From Apteryx mantelli (Eukaryota; Chordata; Aves; Apterygiformes; Apterygidae), in assembly GCF_036417845.1 (NCBI RefSeq), contig NC_089981.1, forward strand, positions 83,741,268 to 83,805,267: DNA of 64,000 nt, written 5' to 3'. Position numbers and translations under genes: made by a program. The notes below the pieces were generated by a model. The model made no database searches. It saw nothing but the letters and a program-made list of their open reading frames with translations, and had not been told where the DNA came from. Shown here in pieces: positions 23,173 to 36,030 of the stretch; within the stretch, counting starts at the first letter, position 1, and every line of letters begins with the position of its first letter.

Positions 23173-25486
23173 GAAAAGAGACATCTGTAAACCTTTACAA
23201 TCAGCAGTGTCAAATAGAGATCAGATATAATACCCACTCAGAGGATCAGGCAACGTAGAAATAATGATTGTAAGAAGGTAATTAAAATAGTCAAAAATAA
23301 CCTTATGCTTCTAGTCACAAAAGCAAGAACCTATGGATGACAGGCGCAAATACTCAAGCTAAGACATAGGGTGAAAAAACAGCACAATAAATGTAATGTG
23401 AAAGCTCTTCATTAATAATAAAAAAGGAGATGTTGGTATGCATCAAAAGATGTGCAAGTATTGAAGCTGTGTTCCTTCTAATGGACATGAATAACCTGAC
23501 AAATTCCTACTAGCCATCACTGCTGCTATAGTAAGAATGAAACACGTAACTGCCACAGACTTTCCAAACTACTGTGATCCTGTCTTTCTATAATACTGAA
23601 TGCTTTTAGGTGCTTTAAAGCACAATTTTCTCCTTACATTTAAACAGACCTCAATCACTTGGCTCCAGGTAAATACTGGTCATCATGGGATTAAGTTAGA
23701 AACAGTGCAAATAAGAGATATTAGCCGCCATTCATATGCATTATCATGCTTGGAAATTTGCTTGTCGGGTCTACTAAGTCACTATACTCCACAATGAAAA
23801 GCAGGACTCTACACACTCTTGAACTACTATCCATATACACCTCTGTTTTTTTTTTTTGACTTGTAAAAATTCCAAACTGGAATTGAAAACAGAGGTTTTT
23901 TGGTCATACCATTCCAAGCCATTCAATGTCTTTTAAGTGAAGGCAAAGGCACCAGTCAGTCATAAAGAAAACAACACTCTCTCCGTGTTGACACTGGAGA
24001 GTGGAATTTGTTGCAGTTGGCTCAAGAATTTGAAAATGTAACAGGGACACGCCCGAGCAAAAATAATTCTCAAATATAACTTAAAAAATTCACAATCCAG
24101 CCAAACCTTGTTTATAAAAAGAAACACCGTTTAAAGGACTGCATACATATGAAACTAAGTAACTAAGAAGTTACATGCTGTAGAAGTTTTATATGTATGT
24201 AAAGGAAGCTGAGTTTTAAAGGAAACATAAAACCCAAAGGTGCAACATTTTCCCATTAAAAACAGCTTTCTGGCGGCTGTGACTTCCTCCCTTCTCTAAA
24301 AAGGGCTATTTGTGTTTCAAGTTCTAGTTTGCATTCTTGTTTGTTGGTTTACATTGCTAACGGCATGTTAACAAAGAATTCATATTACGGTTTCTGTATA
24401 AACAATAGGCATCTTGGTGCGAGACACAAAAATTGATGCACAAAAGCAACGTAGTTCCACTTGGCTACACCCCAGCACCCAAAAAGGTACCATAAACAGA
24501 AGTGAATTTATTTATAAAATGAAAAGTCTGGGACTTGAGCTCAATAAACATGGAAACGGTGCTGTCAGTGACCCTCCCGGCTCCCAAGCAGTCAGGTAGC
24601 ACGTCAGGACTTCAAGGGGGCGCGTGGGCACGTCTCGCTCTTCCTGCGCAAAGTCCTAGCAACGAGGCTCCACACATCGGTACGTGTTTACAGGACCTGG
24701 CTTCGACGCGCATTCCTAACACACAGGCCTGGCCTCACTTCGACAGCTCGCCTGGTTACCCAAACAGCCGGAGCCACAACAGTCTGTCAGCACCAGTGGG
24801 GAGCTAAGCAACTGGGATACTGTCACTTAGGTGACAGAAAGGGCTTTAACGCTGTAAAGTCGTTCAACGTTCTTCCTGCAATATCCCCTCTGTGCAACCA
24901 AAATTGGGGGGTTTTGCATAAAGGGCAACAAAGCAAACTGTGCTCAAAACCAGGCGGAAATCCCCGGAGGGCAGGAATTTTTGTCTAAATGAACATCATC
25001 CTTCTTCACAGGCACCGATGGTGAGTTAAGTGCGGTTTGGTTTTATTTCAAGCAGATCACCTGCGTAGAAACCTCCGTCATTTAAGCCGCTGCAGCACAT
25101 ACGGCTTAAAAATACTTACCGGGGGGTCTTTCCCCGCGACACCAAATAGCGGTTGCAAACTGCCTGCCAGCAGCCCCGATGCCCCTGCTCCCCGCGTGCG
25201 CCCACCTGCCAAAACACCCACGCTGCTCCCGCCCGCCAAGACCCCACCCGAGACCCAGCCGTGCCGCAGACCAGCTGCAGGGGGACGGGCGAGGGGGGGG
25301 GGGCACAGCGGGGGCGGCGGGCGCAGACCTTCGTCCCCGCGACCGCCGGCACGAACCGCCGCGGACCACCTCCTACCTGAGGAGACCTCTGCACCTGACC
25401 AGAAGGGCTGTCACCCCGTTAAAAAAACAAACAAAACCCCCCCAAACCAGCCTCCCCCCCCCCAATCTTCTACATGGGGAGGGGGG

Positions 25487-25513
25487 AAATATATATATAA
25501 ATAAATAAATAAA
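25487..25513. repeat. (AT)n/(AAAT)n low-complexity tract inside the CpG island
   Basis: A short TATATATA run passes into four AAAT units. It is an abrupt AT-rich interruption of the surrounding GC-rich sequence. Confidence 0.8.
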
Positions 25514-25720
25514 GCCCCCGTGCCTGTGCTGTTTTTAACTCCGGAGGGGAGGGAAGGCCAGGCAGTGCCCGGGCCGCGGAGGCACGAAGGGGAGGGCAGC
25601 GCCGGCCGGGCCCCGGGCCGCCCCGACCGCCGCTCCCCGCCGCGGGGAGGCCCCGGGCCGCCGCCGCCTGCTCCAGCGAGGGGCCCCGCAGCGAAGAGCC
25701 GCTACGAGGCGGGAACCTAC

Positions 25721-26000
25721 CTCTGGCCCGGGCTCGGAGCAGGTCGGGGGGGAGGGGACAGGACTGAGCCTGCAGCCCGCGGCGGGAGGAGGAGGGAAGA
25801 TGGCGGAACGCCCCCCCTCCCCCCAAGGACCCTCCTCCCCGCCGGCGGGGCCCCTCCGCCCGCACGCCGCTGCCGCGGAGGCCGGCGGGGCGGAGGAAAG
25901 CGCAGGGACGGCGCCGAGCGGAGCTGACGGAAGGCGGCAGCGCCCCCTCCCCTTCCCGCCTCCTTTCCCCCCCCCACTCTCGGCCGCCGCCATTTTCCCC
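25721..26000 (-). other. PCNX4: Probable PCNX4 non-coding first exon
   Basis: This is inferred from a good minus-strand donor at 25720-25715 and a YY1-like AAAATGGCGGC near 26.0 kb. The start is approximate. Two alternative donors nearer the gene could define alternative first exons. Confidence 0.4.
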
Positions 26001-26310
26001 GCCGGAGGGAACGCGGCCTGGCGGGGCGCGCGGCGGCCGCGCCGCCGGGGGAAATGGCCACGGCGGGAGCGGGCGGCGTCCCCCCCTCCTCTTCGGCGGC
26101 GTTTCCCTCCGAAATCGCGTCTTTTCGGCGCTGTGCGTCCCCCACGTCACTTGCCGCTTTCTTTTGCAGCGTTAGAGGCGAGGGGCCGTTCTGGCTGCCG
26201 GAGGGAGGAGGGGCCGCGCCGCGGGCGCCTGGTGCCCGGCCTCGGCGCTTCTTCGCGCGGCAGCTCCTGGGCTCCGTCTCGCCGGACGAGCTTTGTGTCA
26301 TTTAACGTTA

Positions 26311-29300
26311 ATATTCAATGCAAAGCATTCTGGTGTTATATTCAAATAAAATACTCTTAAAAGTTTCCTTAATCTTGAATGTTAATGGTCGTTCTCTGTT
26401 TAATTCAAGATGGGAGTATCAGTTCTAGCCTCAAGTATATGAAAACGCAGCCTCAGTTTTCTTTTATATTAAATAACCTTAAGCATTCACTGGCAAATCG
26501 AAATTTAATTCCAAATACTGCAGGACCACTTGCACTTCAAATCACACACATGAAACATTGGCAATATTTAATACAGTGAGCATGCTTGATGTAATCTGTA
26601 TCTAGTAATACTCAAATTTACAACTCACTGTAGTCAGCAGAATATGCATATGTCTATCTTAACATTCATGTCATATCAAACACTAAAAATTCTTACATTT
26701 ATAACCATTTTAATGTAAATGGCTAGTAAATTTTAACACTTAGAATTTTGGATATGCTAAAGGGATTCCTGAGGTCAATGTAATTCTTAACAGGAACATC
26801 ATAATGTTTCTGTAGGTGTGTTAATCTTTAGTCTTCAAATATAATAAAAAGGCATTTAGACTGGGGTAGCCAGTGTAAAACCTTGGAAACACTACCAAAG
26901 AAAAATGCTGATTTACCTTTACTGAGTTTCTTTTAAATGAAGGTCAATGGTACAAATGATACAAGAGTCCCGCCAACTAGAAGACAAATACAAGTATCTT
27001 AAATAAACTGTCTGGTTTGTCCAGGATCCTTGACTAAGGTTTATTTACCCTGTCCTTGAAATGTCCCTTGCAATCCTATTAAAATTAAGTATAGGTTTGC
27101 CTCATAGATATTCCAAGGCAAATAGCTTATCTGTACAATACACTAAAGGTCTATAGCAGGTATTTACTTTTTGGTTGATGAGTCTCATCCCTGTCTCAGT
27201 TTACCAATTCAGTTATAATTTTGTAAAGATGACAATTCTGTTCTGGAAGAGGTAAATCCTAAGTGACAAGGCAGAGGGGAAGCAGACATAAGCTTTTTTC
27301 TTTGCAAGCTCTGCAGCTTGTGTTTCAAAAGTGAGAGAAAGCTTCTTGCCTGTTCTCATTTCCTATGATTTCTCTCTTGCTCAGAAGAATAAATCAGGAT
27401 TTCTGTCAATGCAAACCCCAAGCTAATTACTAAGAAAGGGAACATACTAATTAATTTCTCTAAGAGTTCTAAGAGTTGTCTTGGTCGTATAAAATGCAAG
27501 CCTGCTAACAAAATGAACTATGTTCGGTAAATTCAGCCTACCTCCAGCAGTCTTTTGCAGATTATCACACAACGTGTGACTGTAGGCATGTGAACAATCC
27601 CATTGAAATTAATAGGACTGCTCATTTGCCTAAAATAAAGATAGACACAAAATATTTGCAGAGCTGGGACTTGGTTTTTAGCTTGCTTCTTTTTAGTTTG
27701 CGGAAGGGCTGTTAGTCCTGAATCCCCAAATAATCATCTTGTGTATTTCCATATTTTCAGTGTTTACTTTGTTTACAATGAATACTGGCAGTAGCAAGTA
27801 TTTTTCTTACTGTCATTTCTCCTCTTTAAAAATAAGAAGTGATTTTTGTTTTGAAATGCATCTTTATATACAGGGATGTACAGAATAATAGAAACAGGGA
27901 TGCTTAATTGTGTTTATTATTAACGAAGACAGACCTTGTAGGAAATTACTCTTTTAAAGACAGTTAGTGCTAGGTTAAAAAAAAAAAAAAAAGGTTACTT
28001 GCAAATCAGATCATGGAATTTATTTATTCTCTTTTTCCTGATGCCCAAATTTAATTTTTGCCATTTTGAGATGTGTAAGTTGGCATTCTGCAACAGAAGA
28101 TGTCAGAGTGAAATCCAACTCTTCATTTTACTCAATCTTTTTGTTCTGCATCCCATACCTAACTCATCTTTTGTTTATCTGTGTGGCTTTCTGGAAAGCT
28201 ACATACTACTGGGTCTACGTTGTCCATGACTACTTTTCTGTGGCTCCCTTGGAAGTAATTCCTTTAGACAATGTGGCCTTAGGCTGGCAGAGAAACATGG
28301 CCTACTAGGAAGCTTGCATCTTTCTGGATGACTCTCCCTTTAAAATAAACCCATCTACTTTACAAAAAAGTAGCCTGTTCCTACGTGTGAAAGATGCCTA
28401 TGTTTTCCTGAGGGCAGAGACTTTCGATGACATTTCTGAACTAACATTAAAAGTTTTACAGTTTTAAGCATAACAGTCATCCATATAATGAGTTTTATCA
28501 ACTAAAGTTTCATCTCCCAGGCAGCTTCTATTCCTGTATGATAGCTAAGCATATACTTCAAGTAAGTTCACAGCTGATATCTATCTATTATAGCACTAAA
28601 GCAATATAAAAGTATTTCTTATTCATATAGTTTTATATAGTATATGGTTTGGATTTTATGAGAAGAACTGTGTTCTTCTTCCAGTATTGCTGCCAGTGGA
28701 GGGTGAAACAGTTTGTGAGTTTGAAGATACCCTGGTCCCTTCTTAGTTTCTCTAGGATATGCTTAAAGTCAAGAGCTGTGAGCCAAATTATTTTTGTTGT
28801 TTAACAAAGCTAGATTTACCATTTTTTTTTCTTCTTGCAGTTAATGCTAAAAACCTCTTGATTATGGAAGCAATCTATTTAAATATTTTATGTTTTGGGA
28901 AAGACTCACTTGCCTTGGAAGTCTCTTGCAATTGCTGTGTTTTGAGAATCTATCACTGATCTGAGGAGAAGGGGACAGAGAAAGAATTACAGATTGCAAA
29001 TTTGTGTGCTACTTGAATCATAAGTGACAATCCAGGATTGACTACGGGATATTCTGTATCTTTATTTTGACAGGGTGTAACAGTTCTGTGGCTGTACAGA
29101 CTTCACAGTTGTCATTTATTCCACATTGCATGGCCAAAGTAGACTTTGTGGTTATGAGTGGAGACAGATAGTGTGCAAGACACTCTGCTATGGAAACACA
29201 AACTCTTACTGCTAAAGCTTAAGGAAAATTTGTAGTCGCTATGGTAATATTGGAGTTTATATCGTCTGCACGCAAGCCAGTATATCCTCTGTCCATCAAC

Positions 29301-32300
29301 ACTTCACCCAATTGAGAACACAATTCGGCATCCAACTTTGCAACCCCTTAAAAATATGCTTGGCCCAAAAATTTAATTCAGAGATCTAAGTGAGACACTT
29401 GGGCTTCCTGCAAGACTAGGAGCAGAGAAGTACATGTCTCTAGAAGATGTTTCAGTTCTCACTAAATGGAGAGCTGCCAATGTTATCCATTAGGAAACAT
29501 CACCTACAGAAGCAGGTCTGAGCTGCTGTTCTGAGTGTGTCTGATTCACGGTTGTACCTAAGGTGCCTCCATCCGTTCAGAGCAGTGATACCTTGGCAGG
29601 GCAGGCACCTGCCTAAGAAGAACTAAAATGCAGTGGTGCTGGTACCAGCAACCACCTTTTGCAAAGTAGGCTAGTGGCTCCCCACCCCAGAAAGTCTAGG
29701 ACCCTTCTTAGCCTGAAAAGGTCCAACTCACTGTTTTGGCCATAAAAATCCTAACCATGAGGCTATGAGCAAGGCTATGGAAAAGCCTTTTTCTGCTCTT
29801 CTGTTGAAACTGGGCTAGAGAGGGAGCCTGATCCTGTCACCTAGGGAGAAGGGAATTTCCCTTGTGTGCCTGACTTAAGGTATTAATTAGTGCTTACCTG
29901 CTGCTTCTAATTATGTCTTCAGAAAAGGAGACCAGTGAGGGAAGAGCTCAGTGTGAGGATTATCAAGGGAAATTCCCACAATATTGAGGAGCTCAGCTAT
30001 GGTGTCTTACACACCACAATCACCCCTTCTCCTATGGTGTTACAGACCAATAGACCTGCTAATGAATCTCCCACTTTGTATAAACAAATACATTTTTAAG
30101 ACAACAGCTAAAAGCCTGGAACATCCAACCACGTGCTTCACCATCCTGGCTGCAATTAATGTCTAATATCTTTTGTCTAATATCTGCTAAAATCACAAGA
30201 GTTAGTGAATAGGACTGAGTTGAGGGTGTTGAGTGCTAGGGGAAGACGACAGAGATTCACTGCTCTGGAACGTGAACCAGGTATCAAAACGCTTCCCAGG
30301 AGCAGAGCTGGCCCTTCAGAGCTCTGTTAGGTGGCAATATTGAATAGTTTGCTTGGGCAGTATGGGAACATTTGGGGTGAACTGATCGCTCTTGAGAACA
30401 GTTAGTGAGCATGCCTGTGTTTAAGCCTGTCTAGGTCTGCCCTAAGCAGTAAAATGATATATATAGACATAAATGGTAAAGTACTCACTGGTTCTGTGCT
30501 GGTGCTCAGCATACTGCAGTACTGTTAATTGAGCTTTGCTCATTTGATGTCCAGTTTTTCTGACATGGGTTTTAATCTACTCTTTCAGAGTTCTAAAATT
30601 CTGCCTTTTTTCTTTGCATGTGCAAGTAAATCTAAAAAGGATTTTCATAATTTCTTTGTGTCCAACTTCTTTAATGAGGTTGGACAGATTCTCACAGTTT
30701 CTATTGCTAATATGATTCTTGGCAAATAGAGCAGAAGGTTCAGGAGAACAAAAGAAATGATCTAATTTTAGTAATGATGCAGACAGAGTCTGTCATTTTT
30801 CTCCCCCTTTTATCCTCCTACCCTTTCTGAATGTCAGAACCTCTCCCAGGACTGCCTCTTTTCAGTTTGAATTGAATTCTTGTTCTTTGTCAAGAGCTGG
30901 GCATGATGAGTTTTTAGATATTCTCTGAACAGAAGCTGTAGTGTTTGACATACTTATCAGTAAAATTCTGACTTTTCCTAGGTAATTTAGTTAGAAGGAA
31001 CCACTTCCAGTAGAGCAGTTTCTGCAAGTTAGAAAACCGTATATCTGAAATTTCACTTAATGTGTGTGTCATATATCATCCATTTTAAATCTTAAATTGA
31101 AGTTTGAGTCTAAGGAATGCATTACGGTACAAAACGATAGGAGAATTAATTTAATTTCTGAAAGACAAAGAGGGTTGCTTTTGTCTAGTAGGTCTGCTCA
31201 GCTTGCCAGCTGGTCAAACCTCCATCCAGTGAAGTACTTTGGCCTGTGCATAATTTAAGTATGAGAATTTCTGCAGAAGTCTTAGCATAAAACATGTTCT
31301 TTTAAAGGCAATGGAAGTACTCACATGTTTAAAGTTAAATATATGCTTACAAACTTTGTTAGATTTGGATCTTGGGGAACTGTTCCAGTGAATAGCAATT
31401 ATACTTGTCTTAGTCAACCTTTATTCTTGTGCTCCTGTCCTGGATATGAGAAATAAACAGGCTGTATTTGCAATCTGGAGGGTAGCAATTATAGACATCT
31501 GATGTGCAAAACTGGACAAGAAAGCAAGGATTAAGAATAACATGGTTTGAAGTGAAAATTGCTTCAGCAGTAACAAAATGCAAGGGACTTCCTCTCCCAT
31601 CTGTTAATTTACTAAGCGAACAACAAAAACACAAGTATGCTTAGAAATACATTCTAGTTCAACACTTAGAGACAAAAAAGAAATTATAAGATATGTCAGC
31701 CTAAAGATTAATTTTGTTCCTGAATATGTCTATTTGAATTACCATGTCTACCTTGATTAAAAATGTGCCTTTTTTAGACTAAATCATTCCTAAGTGTCCA
31801 GTTCTATTTTGTTTTTTTTTCATGTCATATATATAGAAGGGGGCAGATAGGCATTACAATTAAATCTATAAACCCTAAGCCCAGAAAAAAGTCAGTGTTC
31901 TGTTTCATGTATTCATGTTAGAATGACTTCCTGTGATTGATGTAACAACCCACACTATAAAGCCTAAAATTGGGCTTTGGTAAACACTAGATGTGCTTTA
32001 GAATAGTATTTCCAACCACAAGTGCTCAATAAATAATTAGGCAGAAATCCTCCCTGAACTTGTGTGACTGATTTAAAAACGAGGCTGTACAATTTTGAGA
32101 TTTAAGTAGTATCGCTTCTGGATTTTGAGTCTTTAGGAGTTATATTTTCATTGCTTTTTCTGGAATCATTAGGCCTGAAAAAAATGAAAGCTTAAATGCC
32201 TTCTATGAACTGGACCTTAAAAAATCCCCCTCTCCCCCAAATCAGTGAGTTTTGCAATGAAATCTCCCACATTTTTTCACCAAGTACCTCGTCATATAAC

Positions 32301-33245
32301 TGGGAAACGAAAGGCAAGGACCAGCCTATCCTCATTTCTCTCTCCTTTCTTGTCTCCCCATGTGCTAAGTGGTTTAAACACTTTCACACAGAAGCTCAGC
32401 TAAATGCCTCCCTCAAGCTGGGAGATGTCCCGTACCCGCCCGCGGGGTTGGATGTGGCAGGTTGGATGGTGGTGGGGAGCAGCTTCGCAGCAAGGTGGCT
32501 CTTCCGTCAAGGAGACGACTGCCCCCTTCGTCCTCCTCCCTCTACTGCCCCAGCAAATCTACCCGCGGATGCCAACCCGTCCCTTCCTGGGAGTGTTCGG
32601 TATTGCTTATCCCTTATCACTTCCTGCTCTGGTGCCCAGGTATTACTCCCACTCCACCTGCGGTAATCGAGCAGCACAATATTTCTGTTTAAATGGATGT
32701 TCACGAAATGCTGCCTTTCCCAGGTTGAATGGCGGACTAGGAAATGGGCAGGAGGATCTGGGTGTTGCCGATGGTTTTACCCAGAGTACAAGAACATCAG
32801 ATTTCCCAGGCCTCTCTTTTGGGTGCACTGTGAGGGTCTTTGCAGTTCTTTTCTAGCGCATGCTCAGGTCACAGGACAATTTTCTGGCCAAGTAAGGCAC
32901 TCATAGCCCCCGTTTCCCTTCTGGTGCAGCCCAGCCTGAGGTCCAGGCTCACCATTTCAGCCAGCTCTTCCCATTGCTGTCACAGGCAGCTCTCATCATT
33001 GGGGTATTACTGTGGCTGAGGGTGTCGGTGTTCTTCAGCCACATTAAGAAATCCAGCATATAGCCCACTGTCAGGGCTCCAGCTCCATGAAAATAATGTT
33101 TACGTTGGCAGGCCTTTGAACAGAAACTGCCATTGACTCCAGCTAGCTAGTGTGGTTCTAGCAACCAGTTCAGGTCTACCAGTGGTAGGAGTTTGTTGAT
33201 ACAGTTTGATTGCAAAATACATCAATAACCTGCAAAAATACCTGG
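26311..33245. other. Intergenic region with no recognised gene
   Basis: Both strands were read for exons, in particular for leucine-rich-repeat exons of LRRC9 on the minus strand, and none was recognised. It contains a 16-base A run at 27977-27992, a decayed repeat near 27.6 kb and a moderately GC-rich patch at 32.4-32.9 kb with overlapping open frames that look like chance. Confidence 0.55.
27580..27675. repeat. Decayed ancient amniote interspersed repeat
   Basis: The stretch CCCATTGAAATTAATAGGAC, followed by TGCTCATTTGCCTAAA, resembles the common sauropsid repeat theme of 'cattgaa(t)tcaatgggactgctcatgtgcttaaa'. The family name is not assigned. Confidence 0.45.
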
Positions 33246-33249
33246 CTAG

Positions 33250-36030
33250 GAATCACTGAATGGATGAGGTCGGAAGGGACCTCTGGAGATCATCTAGTCC
33301 CCATCATCTTTGTGGCCCTTTGCTGGGCTTGCTCCAGTATGTCCATGTCCCTCCCGTACTGGGGAGCCCAGCACTGGGCACAGCACTCCAGCTGTGGCCT
33401 CCGCAGCGCTGAGGAGAGGGGGAGGATCACCTCCGTCCACCTGCTGGCAACACTCTTCCTGATGCACCCCAGGATACCATTGGCCTTCTTGGCCACAAGG
33501 GCACATTGCTGCCTCATGCTTAACTTGGTGTCCACCAGCACTCCCAGGTCCTTCTCCGCAGAGCTGCTCTCCAGCAGGTCAACCCCCAACCTGTACTGGT
33601 GCAGGGGGTTATTCCTCCCCAGGTGCAGGACCCTGCACTTCCCTTTGTTGAACTTCATGAGGTTCCTCTCTGCCCACCTCTCCAGCCTGTCCAGGTCTCT
33701 CTGAATGGCAGCACAGCCCTCCGGTGTATCGGCCACTCCTCCCAGTTTTGTATCGTCAGCAAACTTGCTGAGTGTGCACTCTGTGCCTTCATCCAGGTCA
33801 CTGATGAAGAAGTTGAACAAGACTGCACCCGCTACTGACCCCTGCGGGACACCGCTAGCTACAGGCCTCCAACTAGACTCTGTGTCACTGATCACAACTC
33901 TCTGAGCTCTGCCATTCAGCCAGTTCTCAATCCACCTCACTGTCCACTCATCTAACCCACACTTCCTGAGCTTCCCTATGAGGATGTTATGGGAGACAGT
34001 GTCAAAAGCCTTGCTGAAGTGAAGGGAGACAACATCCACTGCTCTCCCCTCATCTACCCAGCCAGTCATTCCATCATAGAAGGCTATCAGATTGGTTAGG
34101 CATGATTTCCCCTTGGTGAAGCCATGCTGACTACTCCTGATCACCTTCTTTTCCTCCACATGCTTGGAGATGGCCTCCAGGATGAGCTGCTCCATCACCT
34201 TTCCAGGGATGCAGGTGAGGCTGACTGGCCTGTAGTTCCCTGGGTCCTCCTTCTTGCCCTTTTTGAAGACTGGGGTGACATTGGCTTTCTTCCAGTCCTC
34301 GGGCACCTCTCCTGTCCTCCATGACCTTTCAAAGATGATGGAGAGTGGCTTAGCAATAATGTCCGCCAGCTCCCTCAGCGCTCGTGGGTGCATCCCATCA
34401 GGGCCCATGGATTTGTGGGTGTCAAGTTTGCTTAAATGATCTCTAACCCACTCCTCCTCCACCAAGGGAAAGTCTTCCTCTCTCCAGACTTTCTCTCTTG
34501 CCTCCAGGGTCTGGGGTTCCTGAGGGCTGGCCTGAGCAGTAAAGACTGAAGCAAAGAAGGCATTCAGTAACTCTGCCTTCTCTGCATCCTTCGTCACCAG
34601 GGCACCCACCCCATTCAGCAAAGGGCCCACATTTTCCCTAGTCTTCCTTTTGCTACTGATGCATTTGAAGAAGCCCTTCTTGTTGTCCTTGACATGTCTA
34701 GCCAGATTTAATTCCAAACGGGCCTTAGCCTTCCTCGTCGCATCCCTGCATACTCTGACAACGTTCCTATATTCCTCCCAAGTGGCCTGTCCCCCTTTCC
34801 ACTTTCTGTGTACTTCCTTCTTCTGCTTGAGTTTTGCCAGGAGCTCCTTGCTCATCCATGCATGTCTCCTGCCTCCTTTGCTTGACTTCCTACTCATAGG
34901 GATGCACCGCTCTTGAGCCTGGAGGAGGTGATGTTTGAATATTAACCAGCTCTCTTGAATGCCCCTTCCTTCCAGGGCCCTAACCCATGGGATTCCTCCA
35001 AGTAGGTCCCTGAAGAGGCCAAAGTTTGCTCTCCTGAAGTCTAGGGTTGCGATCCTGCTTGGTGCCCTGCTGCCTCCTTGCAGGATACTGAACTCCACCA
35101 TCTCATGGTCACTGCAGCCAAGGCTGCCCCCGACCTTCACATCTTCCACCAGTCCTTCTTTGTTTGTTAGTACGAGGTCCAGCAACACACCTCTCCTTGT
35201 TGGCTCCTCCACCACCTGTGTCAAGAAGTTGTCACCAATGCTCTGCAGGAACCTCCAGGACTGTTTGTGCCTAGCTGTGTTGTCTTTCCAGCAGATATCG
35301 GGGTGGTTGAAGTCCCCCGTGAGAACCAGGGCCTGGGATCGTGAAGCTACTTCCAGCTGTCTGTAGAAGGCCTCATCAACTTCCTCATCCTGATCAGGTG
35401 GCCTGTAGTAAACACCCACAACAGTGTCACCTCTGTTAGCCTGCCCTTTGATCCTTACCCACAAGCTCTCAACTCGCTCTTCATCCACCCCTAGGCACAG
35501 CTCAATACATTCCAGTTGCTCTCTCACATAAAGAGCAACTCCACCACCTCGCTTTCCTGGCCTGTCTTTCCTAAAAAGCACGTAGCCATCCATGACAGCA
35601 CTCCAGTCATACGAGCTATCCCACCAGGTCTCTGTAATGGCAATGAGATCATGGCCCTGCGACCGCACACATATCTCTAGTTCTTCCTGTTTGTTCCCCA
35701 AGCTGCGTGCATTGGTGTACAGGCATTTCAGGGAGGTGATCAAGCATGCAGGTTTCCCAGGAGGGGTAAAAGAGGATCCTCCATAGCCACATCCCATGCG
35801 CACTTCCCTGGCTGCATTCACCTGCTGGAGGCATGCCGACTTGAGCAGTCTTTTGCCAGCTACCCTGGCATTAAAACTCTCCCCTTCCCCCATCTTTCCT
35901 AGTTTAAAGTCACTCGATGCTTGGGGGCATTTCGCCACCATCTCCTCCTCTCCTGCCCCTGCATCCTGTATCGTCAGGCCTGTGCTCCTTGACAGGGGCT
36001 TTGGGCACTTCGTTTCAGGGACAGAGCATC
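33250..36030 (-). mobile_element. CR1 LINE, long copy with endonuclease and reverse transcriptase ORF, internally deleted at the 3' end
   Basis: CR1 is the dominant non-LTR retrotransposon of birds. It copies itself by target-primed reverse transcription. The 3' end lies at about 33250, where the minus strand reads CTCCAGAGGTCCCTTCC and then a degenerate ATTCAGTGATTCC tail. The 5' boundary, in the ORF1/ORF2 link region (KCPKPLSRS-like), fades out near 36030. ORF2 is open over 883 codons but lacks about 110 C-terminal residues present in the other copies, through a roughly 364-base deletion. It is inactive by sequence. Confidence 0.93.
33290..35941 (-). pseudogene. CR1 ORF2 (endonuclease-reverse transcriptase), catalytically mutated
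   Basis: This is an 883-codon frame. The apurinic-type endonuclease domain (about residues 70-300) is recognisable from [37 protein letters not shown] and the SDH motif. The reverse transcriptase domain (about residues 530-800) shows [19 protein letters not shown], the palm motif around residue 641, GVPQGS and FADD at residues 727-730. The first catalytic Asp of the palm, normally in YLDFSKAFD, is replaced by His (residue 641, codon at 34021-34019), which should abolish polymerisation. The [10 protein letters not shown] stretch also departs from the usual VLGPVLF form. The frame then stops early at KMMGTR because of the 3' deletion. Confidence 0.9.

Larger units (their letters stand above)
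25110..26310 (-). promoter_or_regulatory. PCNX4: CpG island with the PCNX4 promoter
   Basis: GC and CpG density jump sharply here against AT-rich flanks, with many G runs, C runs and CGCC boxes. It lies about 3-4 kb upstream of the first coding exon of PCNX4, whose acceptor at 22396 demands an upstream non-coding exon. Minus-strand donors are visible at 25720 (CAGAG|GTAGGT), 25374 (CTCAG|GTAGGA) and 25119 (CCCCG|GTAAGT). The AAAATGGCGGC on the minus strand (25986-25996) resembles a YY1 initiator element and would place a start near 26.0 kb. Confidence 0.8.

Noticed and set aside
25520-26360. Several long open frames on both strands in the CpG island
   Set aside because: They are Pro/Arg/Gly/Ala-rich, overlap on both strands and lack homology, as expected from GC-driven loss of stop codons.
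33210-33704. Plus-strand frames opposite CR1 ORF2
   Set aside because: These are antisense shadows of the minus-strand reverse transcriptase.
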